64,000 nucleotides of DNA from Lepisosteus oculatus. Taxonomy: Eukaryota > Chordata > Actinopteri > Semionotiformes > Lepisosteidae. The stretch lies in the NCBI RefSeq assembly GCF_040954835.1, contig NC_090698.1, positions 5,268,501 to 5,332,500 on the forward strand, written 5' to 3'. Position 1 is the first letter of the stretch; each line of letters opens with the position of its first letter. The position numbers and the translations under genes were made by a program. This document shows positions 30,443 to 43,700 of the stretch, piece by piece. Under the pieces are notes generated by a model that worked only from the letters and a program-made list of their open reading frames with translations, searched no databases and was not told the origin of the DNA.

Positions 30443-30666
30443 AATAATAATAGCTTACACATATATAGCGCTTTTCTGGACAGTCCACTCAAAGGGCTTT
30501 ACAGGTAATGGGGTACCCCCCACCACCACCAGTGTGCAGCCCCACCTGGATGATGCGACAGCAGCCATAGTGCGCCAGAACACTCACCACACATCAGCTC
30601 TGAGTGGGAGGAGTCAGAGTGATGAAGCCAGTTCAGAAATGGGGATTATTAGGAGGCCATGATTGG
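30443..30666 (-). mobile_element. 5S rRNA-derived SINE, 5'-truncated (copy 6)
   Basis: Tail (TAATAATAG, CACATATATAGCGCTTTTCT) and tail-proximal body up to AGGAGGCCATGATTGG. No 5S head. Confidence 0.75.
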
Positions 30667-30859
30667 CACTAAACGGCGAAAATTAAAGAAAACGCCCAAC
30701 ACAGCAGTGGTACTAATCAGCCTTTTTGTTCTGTATTATTTTGGGTTAGAAATCCCATTTCTGTATAATGGGGCATTTAGCAGGGACTCCATCCTTCAAA
30801 GCACTGACATACGATCAGCCTCCCAAAACAATAACCGGAAATAATCTCCTAACACAAAT

Positions 30860-30965
30860 GTTATGCCCTTCGATGGATGGGATGTAAGTCCCATCCAGTG
30901 TGTATCTCAGCTTGTGCCAGGTGCTTGATATTGAATAAGCAGATTAGAAAATGGATGGATGAACA
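30860..30965 (+). repeat. 3' end of a dispersed fish repeat
   Basis: Ends in AAGCAGATTAGAAAATGGAT, GGATGAA, the usual terminal block of the common tRNA-SINE/L2-like fish repeat. Confidence 0.5.
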
Positions 30966-31798
30966 CATTACATTATAATGCTGATATTAATAATCAAGTC
31001 CTGGTATCTGTGGACATGCAGATATACAATTAAATTATTGAAGGCAAATCCTGAAAAGATTACCAAGAATGATTATTTTAAACAATTAAGAGAAACATTC
31101 CCAGATTTTCCTCAGATATATCCCTTGTTCCTACAATAAGAGAATTTAATGCTGTGCTCTCACGCAATTCTGATCGGATTACTTCATCAATCAAAATAAA
31201 CAGCCAGTTTAATCCATCCCTGAATTACAATCTAGCAAATAATTAGAGGACCTGAGTGAGATGAGCGCATTGTGTGAGAATAAATCCACAATTTAAAAAC
31301 ATCACAGGCCTCCGGGAAGAAAGGAGTCAGACACCTGTGGTTTAAATTCAGCAGAGACTTGTGCCAATAAAAACATTACACAGTGTCACCAACCTGCCAT
31401 TCACACCCCCTTTGGTGCAGACTCCAGCTGAACAGCAGCGTGATCCATTTCAGGTTTAACTGGCAGCAGGGTTTTACGCAAGACAACAGCAGTGACCAAC
31501 AGCAGGTAAACACTTTAAAAAAATAGTTTACATATTTTTAATGCTTTCACTGGGTGTCTGGTCTTCGAAACCAGTGAATGCAAGTGGAAACTCCATCTTT
31601 AATCTGTTCAAATGACTGAAAAAGCTGGTCACAGATCGACACGGGATGTTAAAAGTCCCGCTGAGTGAATATTTTTGTTGCTGTCATTTCTGCACGAGGC
31701 CGCAGTCTGCAATGGTGACAATGGATAAGCTGCTGGCCACTGGGAGATCTGCTTGCACGCACACGCAGACACTGACGCATGAACACTGAACTCGCTCT
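30966..31798. other. Intergenic, AT-rich, downstream of zc3h4
   Basis: No gene or recognisable repeat. Confidence 0.5.
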
Positions 31799-31799
31799 G

Positions 31800-32999
31800 G
31801 CGTCCAGCTTGTACCAACTTTATTTCACATCCCGCCTCCAGGACCAGGACCCAGACCCAGGAGGAACAGGTGGCAGGGACCTGGTCTATACAAAGCTGGT
31901 GTTCCTGCCCCGTTGACACCAAACAGGCAAAGAGGAGCCAGTGGACAAGGTGGACAGTGATTTTTTTTTCTTCCCATTTTCAGTTATAAAAACAGTTGGA
32001 AAAAGTCCCGTTCTTCCATTACAGCTGATGTATTTCAGATTTCGAGTGTTTTTTTTTAAGTGTGCAGGAGGGTGAAAATGAAACAAGACTCAACTGCCAA
32101 CTGACACTGAAAAAGCAGATTCTTTTAAGTATAAAAATAATAAATAAAAAAAAAATAACACACATTACAAAGACAGTTATTCAAATAGGTATACAGGTTT
32201 CTTTTCCTTTCCCACCAATCACTCCCTCCCTGCCCCGAGGAGAATAAAGCAAACGAGCTGCGATGAAGGAGAGCTAAAACATTTAAAACGGTTACATCAC
32301 TGACCGACTCGGGGGGGAAGTCCAGCAGCACAGGCGACAGGCCCTTCCCAAATCCACAGCCAATGGGAAAAAAACAACAACAAACCAACGGCCGTCCTTC
32401 CCCCCCGGCACACTGCACTGTCTTCATCAGCTCCCTGTGAGCCAGGCGCCATGTGCTGGACATGCTGCCAGAGTGCGGAGGAGCAGTGCCCAGCTCTGGC
32501 CGCCAGGGCAGCAGGAACTATCATACAAAAAAAGGGGGGGGCTTGAGTAAGCTTGAGCTGACACCCCATGATTACTGCACGGATTAACTTAAGAGAAGAA
32601 AACAACATCCTTCTGGGAGTAAACAAGTTTATATACAAGCATATATTTGTATTTTTTTTTGTTAATTTTTTATTGTTTTGGTAAAGTAGAAGAACAGGGA
32701 TTATTTTATATAGGAAGTATAGTTTTTTTATCATTAGGTTTTTCTTTATTTTATTAAAAATAGAAGCTGTTTTGCTTTTCTTATCCCTCCTCCCCCACCC
32801 CGAACAACGCCCCCCCCCGGATAAGAAGAGAATCTGATTTGCCAACACTGTACGGTGTCAGAGACAAGGAGCGACGCACACACCATCATCCTTTCCAATT
32901 CTGTTCTCTCGCTCAATGGTGGTTCGCTTTCCTTGGCCCATAGACTGGATTTAAAAAGGAAACTTAGAAACGCGATACAAAAAGGACAGGCGGGCTCCT
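31800..32999 (-). other. zc3h4 3' UTR with candidate polyadenylation signals
   Basis: Downstream of the stop codon, minus-strand AATAAA signals occur about 250 bases on (near 32748-32756) and at 31819-31824 (TTTATT on plus). The latter is the likely distal end, giving a UTR of about 1.2 kb. Confidence 0.55.
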
Positions 33000-34705
33000 T
33001 CACTGGCAGAAAGGGGAGGCCGTGGGGTCGAAGCCCTTGAAGACGTCTTTGAGGGACGCGGCGTCCTGCTCCGTGCTCTCGGGCTGCGCCGGGCTGTTGC
33101 CGCCGAAGGGGCTGCCGGCGCCGCCGGGCTTGCTGGCCTGCTTCACCATGCCGAACAGCGTGGACACGGGGAGGTTGTGGACGCCCGGCTGCGGCCCGGT
33201 CTCCGGGTTGCCGGCGGCGGCGGCGGCGGCGGCAGGGGCGGCGCCGGCCCCTGGGCCGGCCCCAGCGGCGGGCGGGGGCGTGGGCTTGGGCCGGGGCCGG
33301 TTGTAGCTGTTGTACCTGTCCGTCGCCGGCTCGCCGGCGCTCTTCTCCGCCTCCGGCTGGTCCAGGGCGGACTTGCGCACGAACAGGGGCTCCTTGGGCT
33401 TGCTCTTGCTCGGCTCCGGGGCGGAGGCCGCCGAGGGGGCGGGGGCGGAGGAGGAGGCGGCCGCAGAGGGGGCGGGGGCCCCGGCGCCCTCCGGTTTGCC
33501 CGAGCTCTGAGTCCGCGGGTCGTACAGGCTGATCCCGCTGAGCACGCTGCTCTGGCTGCCGCCCCCACCCCCCACCCCTCGGGCGGCCCCGCCGGCTGAC
33601 AGCAGCCGCGGGTCGTATGGGGCGATGGTGGTGGACGACGGGGGGGAGGCGGCTGGGGCAGGGGGCTGGGGGGCGGCCGCGGGGGCCGGGGCCTCGGCGG
33701 GCTGCTTCAGGGCTGGTTTCTGAGGCAGCAGCCGGGGGTCAGCTGGGGTTTTGCGCATGATCCTGGGGTCCACCGGCTTCTCTGCGGGAGCCGCCGCCGC
33801 CGCCGTTGAGGCCGCTGCAGAGGGCTGGGGCGACGGGGACTGCTGGGAGTTGGGGGAGCCCCCGGAAGAGGCGTTGACCGTCTTCAGGATGCGGGAAATC
33901 AGCTCGAAATCCGGGAGGGAGGAGGGCACAGGGTCCGAGGCAGCCGGGGGGGTGGGCGTGGAGGAGGTGTGGAGCAGCTGCTGGGCCCTGTTGAGCCGCG
34001 GGTCCATGCTGGTCACGGGCGGGATGCCGGGGGGCAGCGGGAGCAGGTCCTGTTTCGGGATGGGCAGGGGGATCAGGTCCTCGGGGTTCCACAGGACCGT
34101 CTTGGAGAAGTGGGGCTTGTGCAGGACGATGTCCTTCTTGATGTGGCTGAACTGCTGCAGCTGAGACCGCGGATCCCGCAGCGCCTGGCCCAGCAGGGGC
34201 TCCAGGGGGATGGGCACCGGCTTGTCCCTCAGCACCCTCTCCCCGTCCTCTTCATCCGCCGCCGAGGAGGAGGAGGCGGCAGCGGCGGCGGCGGTGGTGG
34301 TGGAGGCCGGGACCGAAGACGGGGGAGGCTTGTGGTGGGCCGAGGCGTGAGGGGCTTCCAGCTTGGGAGGCAGGCTGGCTGCGTGGCGGGCCAGCCGGGG
34401 GTCCACAGGGGCTGAGGAAGAGGAGGAGGAAGGCGCAGCAGAGGGGCTGCCCTCTGCACTGTGGCTGGGTTCTGCAGTCCGAGAGAGGCGGGGGTCCCGG
34501 GACAGCCTTGGGTCCGCAGGGCGGCTGGAGGCATGTGTGGCCTGGGACTTTTGCAGTCGGGGGTCGGTCAGGACGCTGGGGCTCGACTCGGACGAGTGCG
34601 CCTGCTTGGCAGCAGCCTGGGTCTGCTGCCTGAGGGTCTTCAGGATAGAGGTCACGCTGCCTCCACCATCCTCGTCCTCACTAGAGTACCAGTTGGCTGA
34701 ATCGC
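33000..34705 (-). CDS. zc3h4: zc3h4 exon 14 (terminal, DPRL-repeat tail)
   Basis: Residues 808-1375 and stop TGA at 33000-33002. Starts [20 protein letters not shown]. Many DPRL/DPR repeats, low-complexity Ala and Pro runs, and the conserved C-terminus. Confidence 0.95.
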
Positions 34706-37700
34706 CTGTTAAAATAGAAAACACAAAATCGGGCATGAAGAGATGTTCCTGAACTCATAAAAATGTATATGCCACTTATTACCTTGAGCTGATTTAAAAC
34801 ATTTAAGTAAATCAGTTTAAGTAAATCACATTAAGTAAATCAGTTTGACCTTCTCTTGATCAAGTAAGGCAGGTAATGTAAACTACGGAGGCTCGTTCTA
34901 AGCTGTAACTAAACACTGATGTAATTTATTTATTGATGACAGGTTACAGCCCTTTATAGAAACGCCATATTTAAACAACAGAAGAGCAACAAAAGACAAA
35001 TTTAGCCAACAATCTGAACAGAAGCTGGAATCTTTACAGATATCTTGACTGGTAATTCTCAGCATGCTGAAGCCACTGTTTGCGCACGATTCAAAAACCA
35101 GGACCACCACATCGAGAAATGACGCTGCCCCGGAACGCCAGAATGACATTGGACACACGTCGGACTGACACATGGAAAACGTGGGGTACCTTCCGTGTCC
35201 CTCTCGGCGCCCCCCTCGGCCAGCCGCCGGGCCTCCTCCTCCTGCTGCTTCTGCTGGATCCTCATGAAAAGAGCGCGCTGGGCCGCCGGCAGGAAGTCCG
35301 GCACGTTTATCCCCTGCTGCTGATTGGGCGCTCCGGCAGGGGCAGGGGGGGCCTGCTCATGGAACGAGCCCATGCCGCCTTCCTCTTCCTCCATCCCTCC
35401 GTATTCTTCATACTCTTCTCCTGCAGGCACACAGGAGAGATCCCCCATCACTTCACACTCTGGACCCACAGGACAGCACTGGCCAGTGCTCCTCCCCACC
35501 TCACCCAAGAGCAGTGGAGCTGTCTAACACGACATGAGCATCTGCGTCAGGCCCTACAGTCGACCTGCGCTTTAGCTCTACCTTCCACGGCTGTGTTTGT
35601 GCTCGGAGCTGTGCTGCATGCATCCCTGCCTCCAGGTTGCTCTGTGCGATTTCTGGCATGTGAGAAAGCTACCACATTGGAAGAATAACCAAAGAATGGC
35701 CAAGCACCTCACATTCATACACAATGTCAACATCTTTTTCCTTCGCTCAAGAGGATATGCTCTCTGTATTTGTGGGACGTCAGAGTTAAAAAATTGTCTA
35801 AGGCACAAAATGAGCTCAAGAGAACACACGTATGCTAAAGAAATAAAACAGGACTTTTTTCACTGCCACAGATTTGGACTCATCAGGTTGGAGACAAATT
35901 CTACGCTGATGCACAGATCACTGAAAGCTGCCCTGCTGGTGCTTCCCCCCTCTATGCCCAAGATGTGCGCCCAAGCTGTGTCAGCGTGCCAGTCTGTTGC
36001 GGGGCACAGGGTCTACTCACCTTCTTCTCCTCCACCCTCCATCTCCTGCTGGTGATAGAAGTTATCGTAAAAGTTCGGTCCGGGGGGAGGGGGTCCAGGA
36101 GGCATCATTCCAGGGTGGGGCGGCCCCTCTCCTGGCCCGAAACCCGGCATCATTGGCGGCCCGGGACCCATCGGTGGCGGCCCTTGGTTCATGCCAGGAG
36201 GTCCCATCGGGGGCATGTCATGCGGGCCCGGGGGCCTCATGCCTGGAGGCCCAGGCGGTGGGCCGGGACCCATATGCCCTGGGGGTCCGGGAGGGCCAGG
36301 GAACCGAGGTGGGGGTGGGCCTGGAGGACCAGGTGGACCAGGAGGGACAGGGGGACCTGGGGGACCTGGGGGGCCTGGTGGGCCGGGAGCTCTGCAAGAA
36401 AAGATTGTCCATTTCTTAAAGCTCAAATAAAAAGCAAAACTTTTTTTCAACAAAGTCTAACATGAATCACTTTGATGCAGGAAACATAACTAATACGGTC
36501 TCCATGCAATCCATTGCATGCTAGTCAATAAGAAACAAGTTTAATAAAAGAGTGAACTAGGGGCTCCTCCTGCTGGCTTGGCTCACCTGACGCCCAGTTT
36601 CTGTGCCAGCTGTCCGGTTGGCTGCACCACAATCTCAAACAGCGACGGGATCTTCTTCTGAGAGTTCCCGGGACAGGGTGGTGGGGGGGCCATTGGCGGG
36701 GGTGGGGGACCAGGAGGGGGTGGCTGTCCAGGACAGGGCCCGGGTCCGGGGGGTCCCGTGGGCATGGGGCCGGGGGCTGGGCCAGGCGGGCAAGAGGGGG
36801 GCATGGAGCCCCCTGGTGAGCTCGGATCGGCAGGGCCAGGCCGGGGTGGCGTGGGCAGCAAACCTACGCCCGGGGGTGGCTTGGGCAGGGGGTTGATGCC
36901 TTGCTTCTTCAGCTCCTCCACCTCCTTCTCATCCTCTGCACCAGCCTCGGCGTCCTCCGCTAGCATCTGTACAGGAAAGGGGCCGTTACCGAGTGGACTG
37001 GGACACTGAAGACCACAGAGCAGGCGCAGGAATCTGTCCGCCTGCGGTCTACGTCCAGGGATCAAGAGCTAAGAGGGCGAGGGACGGCCGCACCTTGTCC
37101 AGCAGGTCCTTGGTGTCATCCGTCAGGGGCTCGTGGGAGAACATGCAGTCGTCTCCATTGACGCAGCTTCCTGTGGTGTGGAACAGCTTGCAGGGGAAGT
37201 CGCGTGAGGCCGAGTTAAGGATGGAAAGACAGTCAAACAGAACTCCCCAGTGATGGGATGCCCGTCCCACTCGCACCAAAATCGGGTTCAGGCAGCTTTC
37301 AGCGCCCTCCTTTAGAGACTAGTGATAAATGAAAGCCTGACACATTGCAGTGCCGTGTCCTCTCACACTGGCATTTCTGGTCCAGGGTATACAGCGCCAC
37401 CTGCTGCTTTACTAACACACATAGGCACAAGACGATTTCTCTTAGTAAGAAGCAACAGGACCATGTGCTTGAAAAAACACTCTAGAAATAACACGCTCCC
37501 AAACAGTGCCTTCTTTTAACAACCTTTCCCTGGATATTTAAACATTTTTTTTCTGTTGAGATAATACATTTCAGATGTATGGAATTGAAGGGTAAAATGT
37601 GTTTACATATACTCCAAAATACAGAGGCCATGCAGATATAAATAATACAGTTCAAAATGGAGGAGAGACCAACACATCCAGATCTGAAGACTTGGATACC

Positions 37701-40700
37701 TATGTATCACACGGGGGCCTAATGCAGACATCTTACAAGACCCAAAGAACAGGCCAGCTAGATTATTTCACCACTTCACACAACACCAGTTTTTACTGAA
37801 CCAGGTGCTGCCTCCATTGCAAAGCCAATAAGCAGCAGAACGCACGGCAGTGAAGGATATCATGCATGTAGGGGCAGTTCTCGGCCCGCGCGCAGAAGCC
37901 CGTGATGTAGAACTTGCACAGCTCCTTCTTCTTGGGCAGCTCAATGTCGTGGCTGAAGTTGCAGTGCTCTCCCTGTAAATGAATTACACGAATGAGAATT
38001 TTTAAAAACAATGTCATTTCCAAAAACGCTCAAATCTGATCTGCTTCTTACATCGCAAGCAGAAAAAAAGGGGTTCGGCTATTCCCCACGCTCCGTCACT
38101 CGCAGCTAGGGGACCCTCAACCCTGTTCTTCTTCCCTCATCTTCACTCCTTGTTCTATTCCGTTAAGTCCAGGGTAAACACTGACAGCTTTGATCGCCTG
38201 CATACAGGAGTCTACAACACAGCCTAACTTGCTCAAATATGTATGTTTTTTTCTGTGACTTCCTGCAAGGAAATTATTATTTTTTTCTTTATTCTTTTGT
38301 TTCTCAGTGAAAATTGAACCGGAAATGTGGCTCGATATCTGCCCCCCCCCCGTGCAGCAGCGCACGTCCCAGAGCAACGTACCCAGGTGCAGCGTCCCTC
38401 TATGTAGTACTTGCAGATGACCTTCCCCTTCTTGTCAGAGACCTGCTGGTGCGATTTGTCCTGATCATTCCTGCGCTGCCCTCCCCCGCCATCCTGCAGG
38501 GACACCGTTGAGACACACTGAGTCACCCTAGCAGCTCAGGGTGAGGGAGACAGATGCGGCAGAGGGCTACAGCCAACTTATTCTTAGGCAAATATAGAAG
38601 TGCAAACTCTCAGATACACACAGAAAGAGGTCAAAATTCAGTTGGACAAGCAGGTTGGTTTTAAAAGGTTGCATCCGAAAACAAACTACTTTGAGCAACA
38701 GCTCAGAGGGAGAAAACAGCCGAAAGTTCAAACAAAGGCTGAATACACGTTTTTCTAAGTTGGAGCTGTACTGAGAGTTAGCTTACGTTTATTTAGTGTT
38801 TGGAAAAGAGAAGAGAGTTTGCAGCGGATAAGAGGCACAGACTACAGGAATCAAGAAGCAGGAAACTGCTGTGACAGCTGCACAGAGCTCAATCCACCTG
38901 TGGTTACAAGTGTTCTGCTGCCGAAGAGTGAAGACATGCCTGGCAGACCGCGGCTCACTCACCCCCATGTCCATGTCGCCGTTGTTGTCCTCGTCGTTAC
39001 CCCCGCAGTCCCCGCCTCGCCCCCTGCCTCGGTGGTTCCTCCCCCGGCCCCGGTTCATGCCCCGGCCCCCCTTGCCTCTGCCGCGGCCGCGCCCACCTTT
39101 GCCACCTGCCGGAACGGGGAAGGAAGTGACACGGGTCACGGACAGGCGGGGAGACAGCACCGGGTCTCTTGTAGCTGCGCGCCAGTGAGGCCGCAGGAGG
39201 GCTTGGCTGAAATATTCAATCCAAGGGAAAGGACTATGCGCTGCCCTGATCTCGAATCACCACATGGGTTAATCACTGAGCCCGAGAAAACAACAAAACT
39301 CTGCTGTGTCTCACAACGGGCAGCAGGGGGCGCCACACCTCTATGTCTTCACCATACACCCCCATTGCCATACACTCTATAAAGAAAAGACCCTTGGATA
39401 CAAGATATTAACAAAGGTAATTTTGGGACTAAAAAGGAGCTACTTAACAATCAGGGCTGTGTGCCTCTAGAATATAGAGCTCTACCAGCCTCCAGTACAG
39501 CTGAAGCAGACTCAGGAATTGGCTGAATCAGGTTCTTGGATCAATAAAGTCCAAACTACTAAACAAGCAAAACAGGTGTTAATGGGCGACTCTCTTCTGA
39601 AACTTTTTTTTCCTCTTCTGACCCCCAAAAAATGCCGGTGAGGCAGACTGGCTATGGCACAGATGTTTACCCAGGCTGTACCAGAGAAACACAGCCATGG
39701 CCAGTGCTGGTTCTGCAGGGCACCGGACCTCACCTCTGCCTCGGTTGGGCCCCTCCTTTGCCTTCCGGTACTGGTTCAGCTCTTTGGAGTAATCATCATA
39801 ATCTTCCTCACACATGTTGTCATAGTCGTCCTCTCCATACTGTAGAAAAACCATACAAACCAAATCACAAAACGCAAAGTTACTGTCAGATGTAACAGCC
39901 AAACTGACCGAGAAGCATTCTGAATAATCTCAACAAAAATAATAAATAATCTATGAGGTATTTTGGTCTTGATGATAATGTAGCCACCCCACCAACCTAA
40001 CATTTTTTCCAAACACCATCTAAGCAGCTAGCCATTAACTAGTGCTAAAGCGGTCTTCTTCTGTTAGTGTCCCCCTGGTGAGTTTTCTATAAATCTAAAC
40101 TGTTCACCATTTTAAGAATACTCATCTAAGGAACTATAATCCTTTTGTTACGTTTTATACCTGTAATCACTACTTATTTTAACACGTAAAACTTAAAACA
40201 AGCCTACAGGTGAGGGGATCTCTGCTGGGTAGCTGCTTTTCATACTGAATGGACCAGGAAATTGTATATATCTGGTGGAAGGGTGGCAGTCCCCCTTGTA
40301 GAAACTGGGCTGCAGAAAATCCAGTGATCTGAACCGCGCCCATTTTCCAGCTCATTTCTTAAAAAACGTCAATGTTACATTTCAGAGAACACGGGATTAG
40401 GAGCTGGGCTGAGGTGGGGGAGTGGGATCCGGAACAGCAATTCCGATGGGCCTGCGCTGCCCTGATCCCTGAATTCCACATGGCCAGCGACGACACCTGA
40501 GAAAATAAACCACAGGCCACGGGGCGGCGCCTCACCTCCATGTCTTCGCCGTACATCCCATCGCCGTCGTCGTTCTCGCCACCCATCTTGCCCCGCCCCC
40601 GGCCCCTGCCGCCCCCGCCCCTGCCGACACGCCCTCTCATTCCTCCTCGGCCACGCCCTCGCTGGTTCTTCATCCGCCCTTTGCCTCCTGGGAAGAGAGG

Positions 40701-43700
40701 AACGCGATGCTAGACCTGACCGTGTGTCGACTTACAGAACATAGCAGGATGTATTTCAGTGCTGCTGCACGGGTAGTGTGCCAAAACAAACATGCTGTAG
40801 GAGAGGCCCGCAGTCTACCACATCCTGTAAGTCAGAGTTAGTAGGGAAGCTTCACCTGGGAAATCAAAGCCCCAACAACTGCAAAATACACACTGTTTTA
40901 TTACCTTTATCAGCAGCAAGGTAAACCCACAGCTCGTGTTCTAGCTGCTGATGTGAAAAATAACTTCTTGCATTTGTATGCAGGTGTTCATCCCATAGAA
41001 TCCCAATTTTTTTCATAGTACGGCACCCAGTTGACCCCCAGGGTGACACTGGGCCACTGTGCCTCATCAGGAGCCTCCTCTACAGCAGATCAGCTGGAGG
41101 AGTGAGGAATTTCTTTACCAGCTGATTTAAGGGCTAAATCAATTCATGCAGCACTGTTGCAGCATGCTAGCCTTCTCCTGACGGAGAGGAAAGTCCTATC
41201 TTTTCAAAATCAGAAGGACATAAACTGAACAAGGAGTCACAAAGTACGCATAATTAAACCTTATGAAATCTGTTGCTTTTGTGTTCCGATTACTCTCGTT
41301 TGCTCACCTCTTCCTCCACGGTTGCCGCCTCCTCCTCCTCCTCCTCCTCCTCCTCCTCCACCACCACCACCACCTCCTCCTCCTCCCTCCTTGGCTTTGC
41401 GGTACTGGTTCAGCTCCTTGGTAAAGTCGTCGTATTCGTCCTCACCCATCTCCTCATCCTCCTCGCCCTCGTAGTTGTCTTCCTCATAGTCATCGTAGAC
41501 CCCATAGCTCTGCTTCTCCATCTTCATGTAGCCCCCCTTCTTGGGCATGGGGCCACCGTGTGAGGGAGGGGGGTACCCAGAATGGGGCTGGCAGAGAAAA
41601 GGCATGTCCACAGTAAGCACTGATGCGTGCAATATGAGCACAACTACACTCATGGACAATCACCAGCATCAGGCTCTGTGTGATGTAGGGGGCCGTGCTC
41701 CCTGATAAGAATGTATTTTGTCTGCTCTCTTCAGGGCTCGGTGCTGTAATGTCTAGGCATAAAGGCTACTCGCCTTGTGGCAGAGCTCTGTGCATCGCGA
41801 ATCAGGAGAGGTGCTCTATTTTGTCAAGCATCTGCAACCAACATTTCCAAGCCATCTCCCATCATCTCAAACTCAACCTCTCAAAAGTTTGCAATTTTCA
41901 CGCCTGCTTCCTGGTTGCAGGATTTCTCTGAAATAACTAACGGATAGAGAAGAATGCAGAAGGGTCCTCTGGCAAGAGGCTTCACCTCAACACCAGAGCT
42001 AGGAGGGGACTGACCGGCGGTGGTGGGTACTGGGGGCTGTACTCCCGGTACTTCCTGTGGCTCTTCTCAGTGGGGCTGTAATCTGATTCGTCGCTGAAGT
42101 CCGAATGGTCATCGCTGGAGGACGCATGCCGCTGGGGAAACACCGAGGAAGAGGAAGATCTTAAGGACGCCAAACAGCGACAAAAACACAGCGTAGGTCC
42201 GGTTTCGGCACGGCTTTGCACAATCACTGCTGCTATCAAAACATTTTGTCCTTGCAAGAGGAACTTTCAATGGGCTTTAAATACATAGATGTATCTGGTG
42301 TGAGAACAGTGTTTTAAGCAGCATTACACCAGACAGGCTATAAGCTCTCTTTAAACAGAACTATCACCTCTAACTAGAACAACATTTCTATGCATGTAAT
42401 ATATTCTCATTACTTAAAGATCAATAATATGAAGTCCGAGCTGTGCAGGTCCCCCTGAGTTACTGAACCTCCTGTGCTCAGATGCTGCTCTGCTGTCAGC
42501 GAATCTGCAAACCGTGCTCCCTCTCAGACCGAGCATGCGCTCCTCGTCTCGGCAAGCTGCCCTGGTGAAAGCACGGCTCGGCCGAGCGGCTATTTTAAAC
42601 TCACTTTGTGCTTGGATTTGCGCCTCTTCTTGGCCCTCCTCTTCTCCTTCTCTCTCTCTTTCCTCCTCTTCCTCTTGCGGCGGTGGGCCTTGTCCTCGTC
42701 GGAGCCACTGCCGTGCCGCTCCCTGCCGTGGCGCGTCTTCTCCTGCGGCTCCCCGGCGCCGCTGGGGGCCTCCGCCTCGCCCCCGTCGTCCTCCAGCTCC
42801 CCCTCCTCCAGCTCGCCATCCTCGCGGCTGCAGGGACAGGGACAGGGCGAGAGACGTCACCGCGCGGCCCCTCGCCTCTCAGACCAGGCAGGTATTGGCA
42901 GCTCTGGGGCCGAAGTGCGCTCATACTCCTTGACCAATTTCAGCTGACACTGTGGACAGCACGGCCGTAAAACAGATGCAGCCATACTGGAAAGAAGCAG
43001 TATAGCCGCCATAAGATTTTTCACTCTTCTGGCTTGTGTATTAGTCTGCACCAGAAACAGACAGAATCACTTTGAGCTGGGGTATCCCATCCAGGTAGGT
43101 CACAGTGCATCTGCAGGTTTTCAACCCAAGGTGAAACTTAAGGAACTAAAACAGCTCATTAATTGGGCCAATTAGGCTACAGTGCACCCAGCTCTCTTTA
43201 AAGGGACCGAAATATCCTACAGATACATCAGCCCCTCAGGGACCAGAAACAGATCTTCCAGGTCTGGAGTCGGAACCAAAACAGTAGACAACCACTTAGC
43301 TGTTTGTCAGCTGTACATCACAAGTCATAAACAAAATATTCTGCAGAAATGTTTTACAAAGACTACAGCATTGGGGAAGACAAAACAAGACGATTGGAAA
43401 TGCTCAGTTAGAAGACTGGTGCTTTCTCAGAGATATACGTGAAAGATGCGGTTTTGAGCCATACCACTGCTGCAGAATGGAGGCGAAAAGCATGAGATAC
43501 AATCATAAACCACTCCATGTCAATAATTAGCTGTCAGTAGTAAATCTGAATCTGAATCTATTTCAGACCTTCGACACTGGCCTGCTTCACAGGTTTTATA
43601 AACTGGAATTTCTCTTAACTCCAGAAGTCAAAAGGCTATAATGTGTCCAATAAAAGACAAGAACGATTTCAGTGGGAAAAAAAAGAAACCCGTTTAGGGG

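Noticed and set aside
33022-34752. Several plus-strand ORFs of 94-148 codons opposite zc3h4 exon 14
   Set aside because: Shadows of the GC-rich DPRL-repeat exon; their frames are low-complexity Gly/Ala/Arg.
36191-36430. Gly-rich plus-strand ORF resembling collagen or silk
   Set aside because: Antisense reading of the Pro/Gly-rich zc3h4 exon 12; the exon borders and phases support the minus strand.
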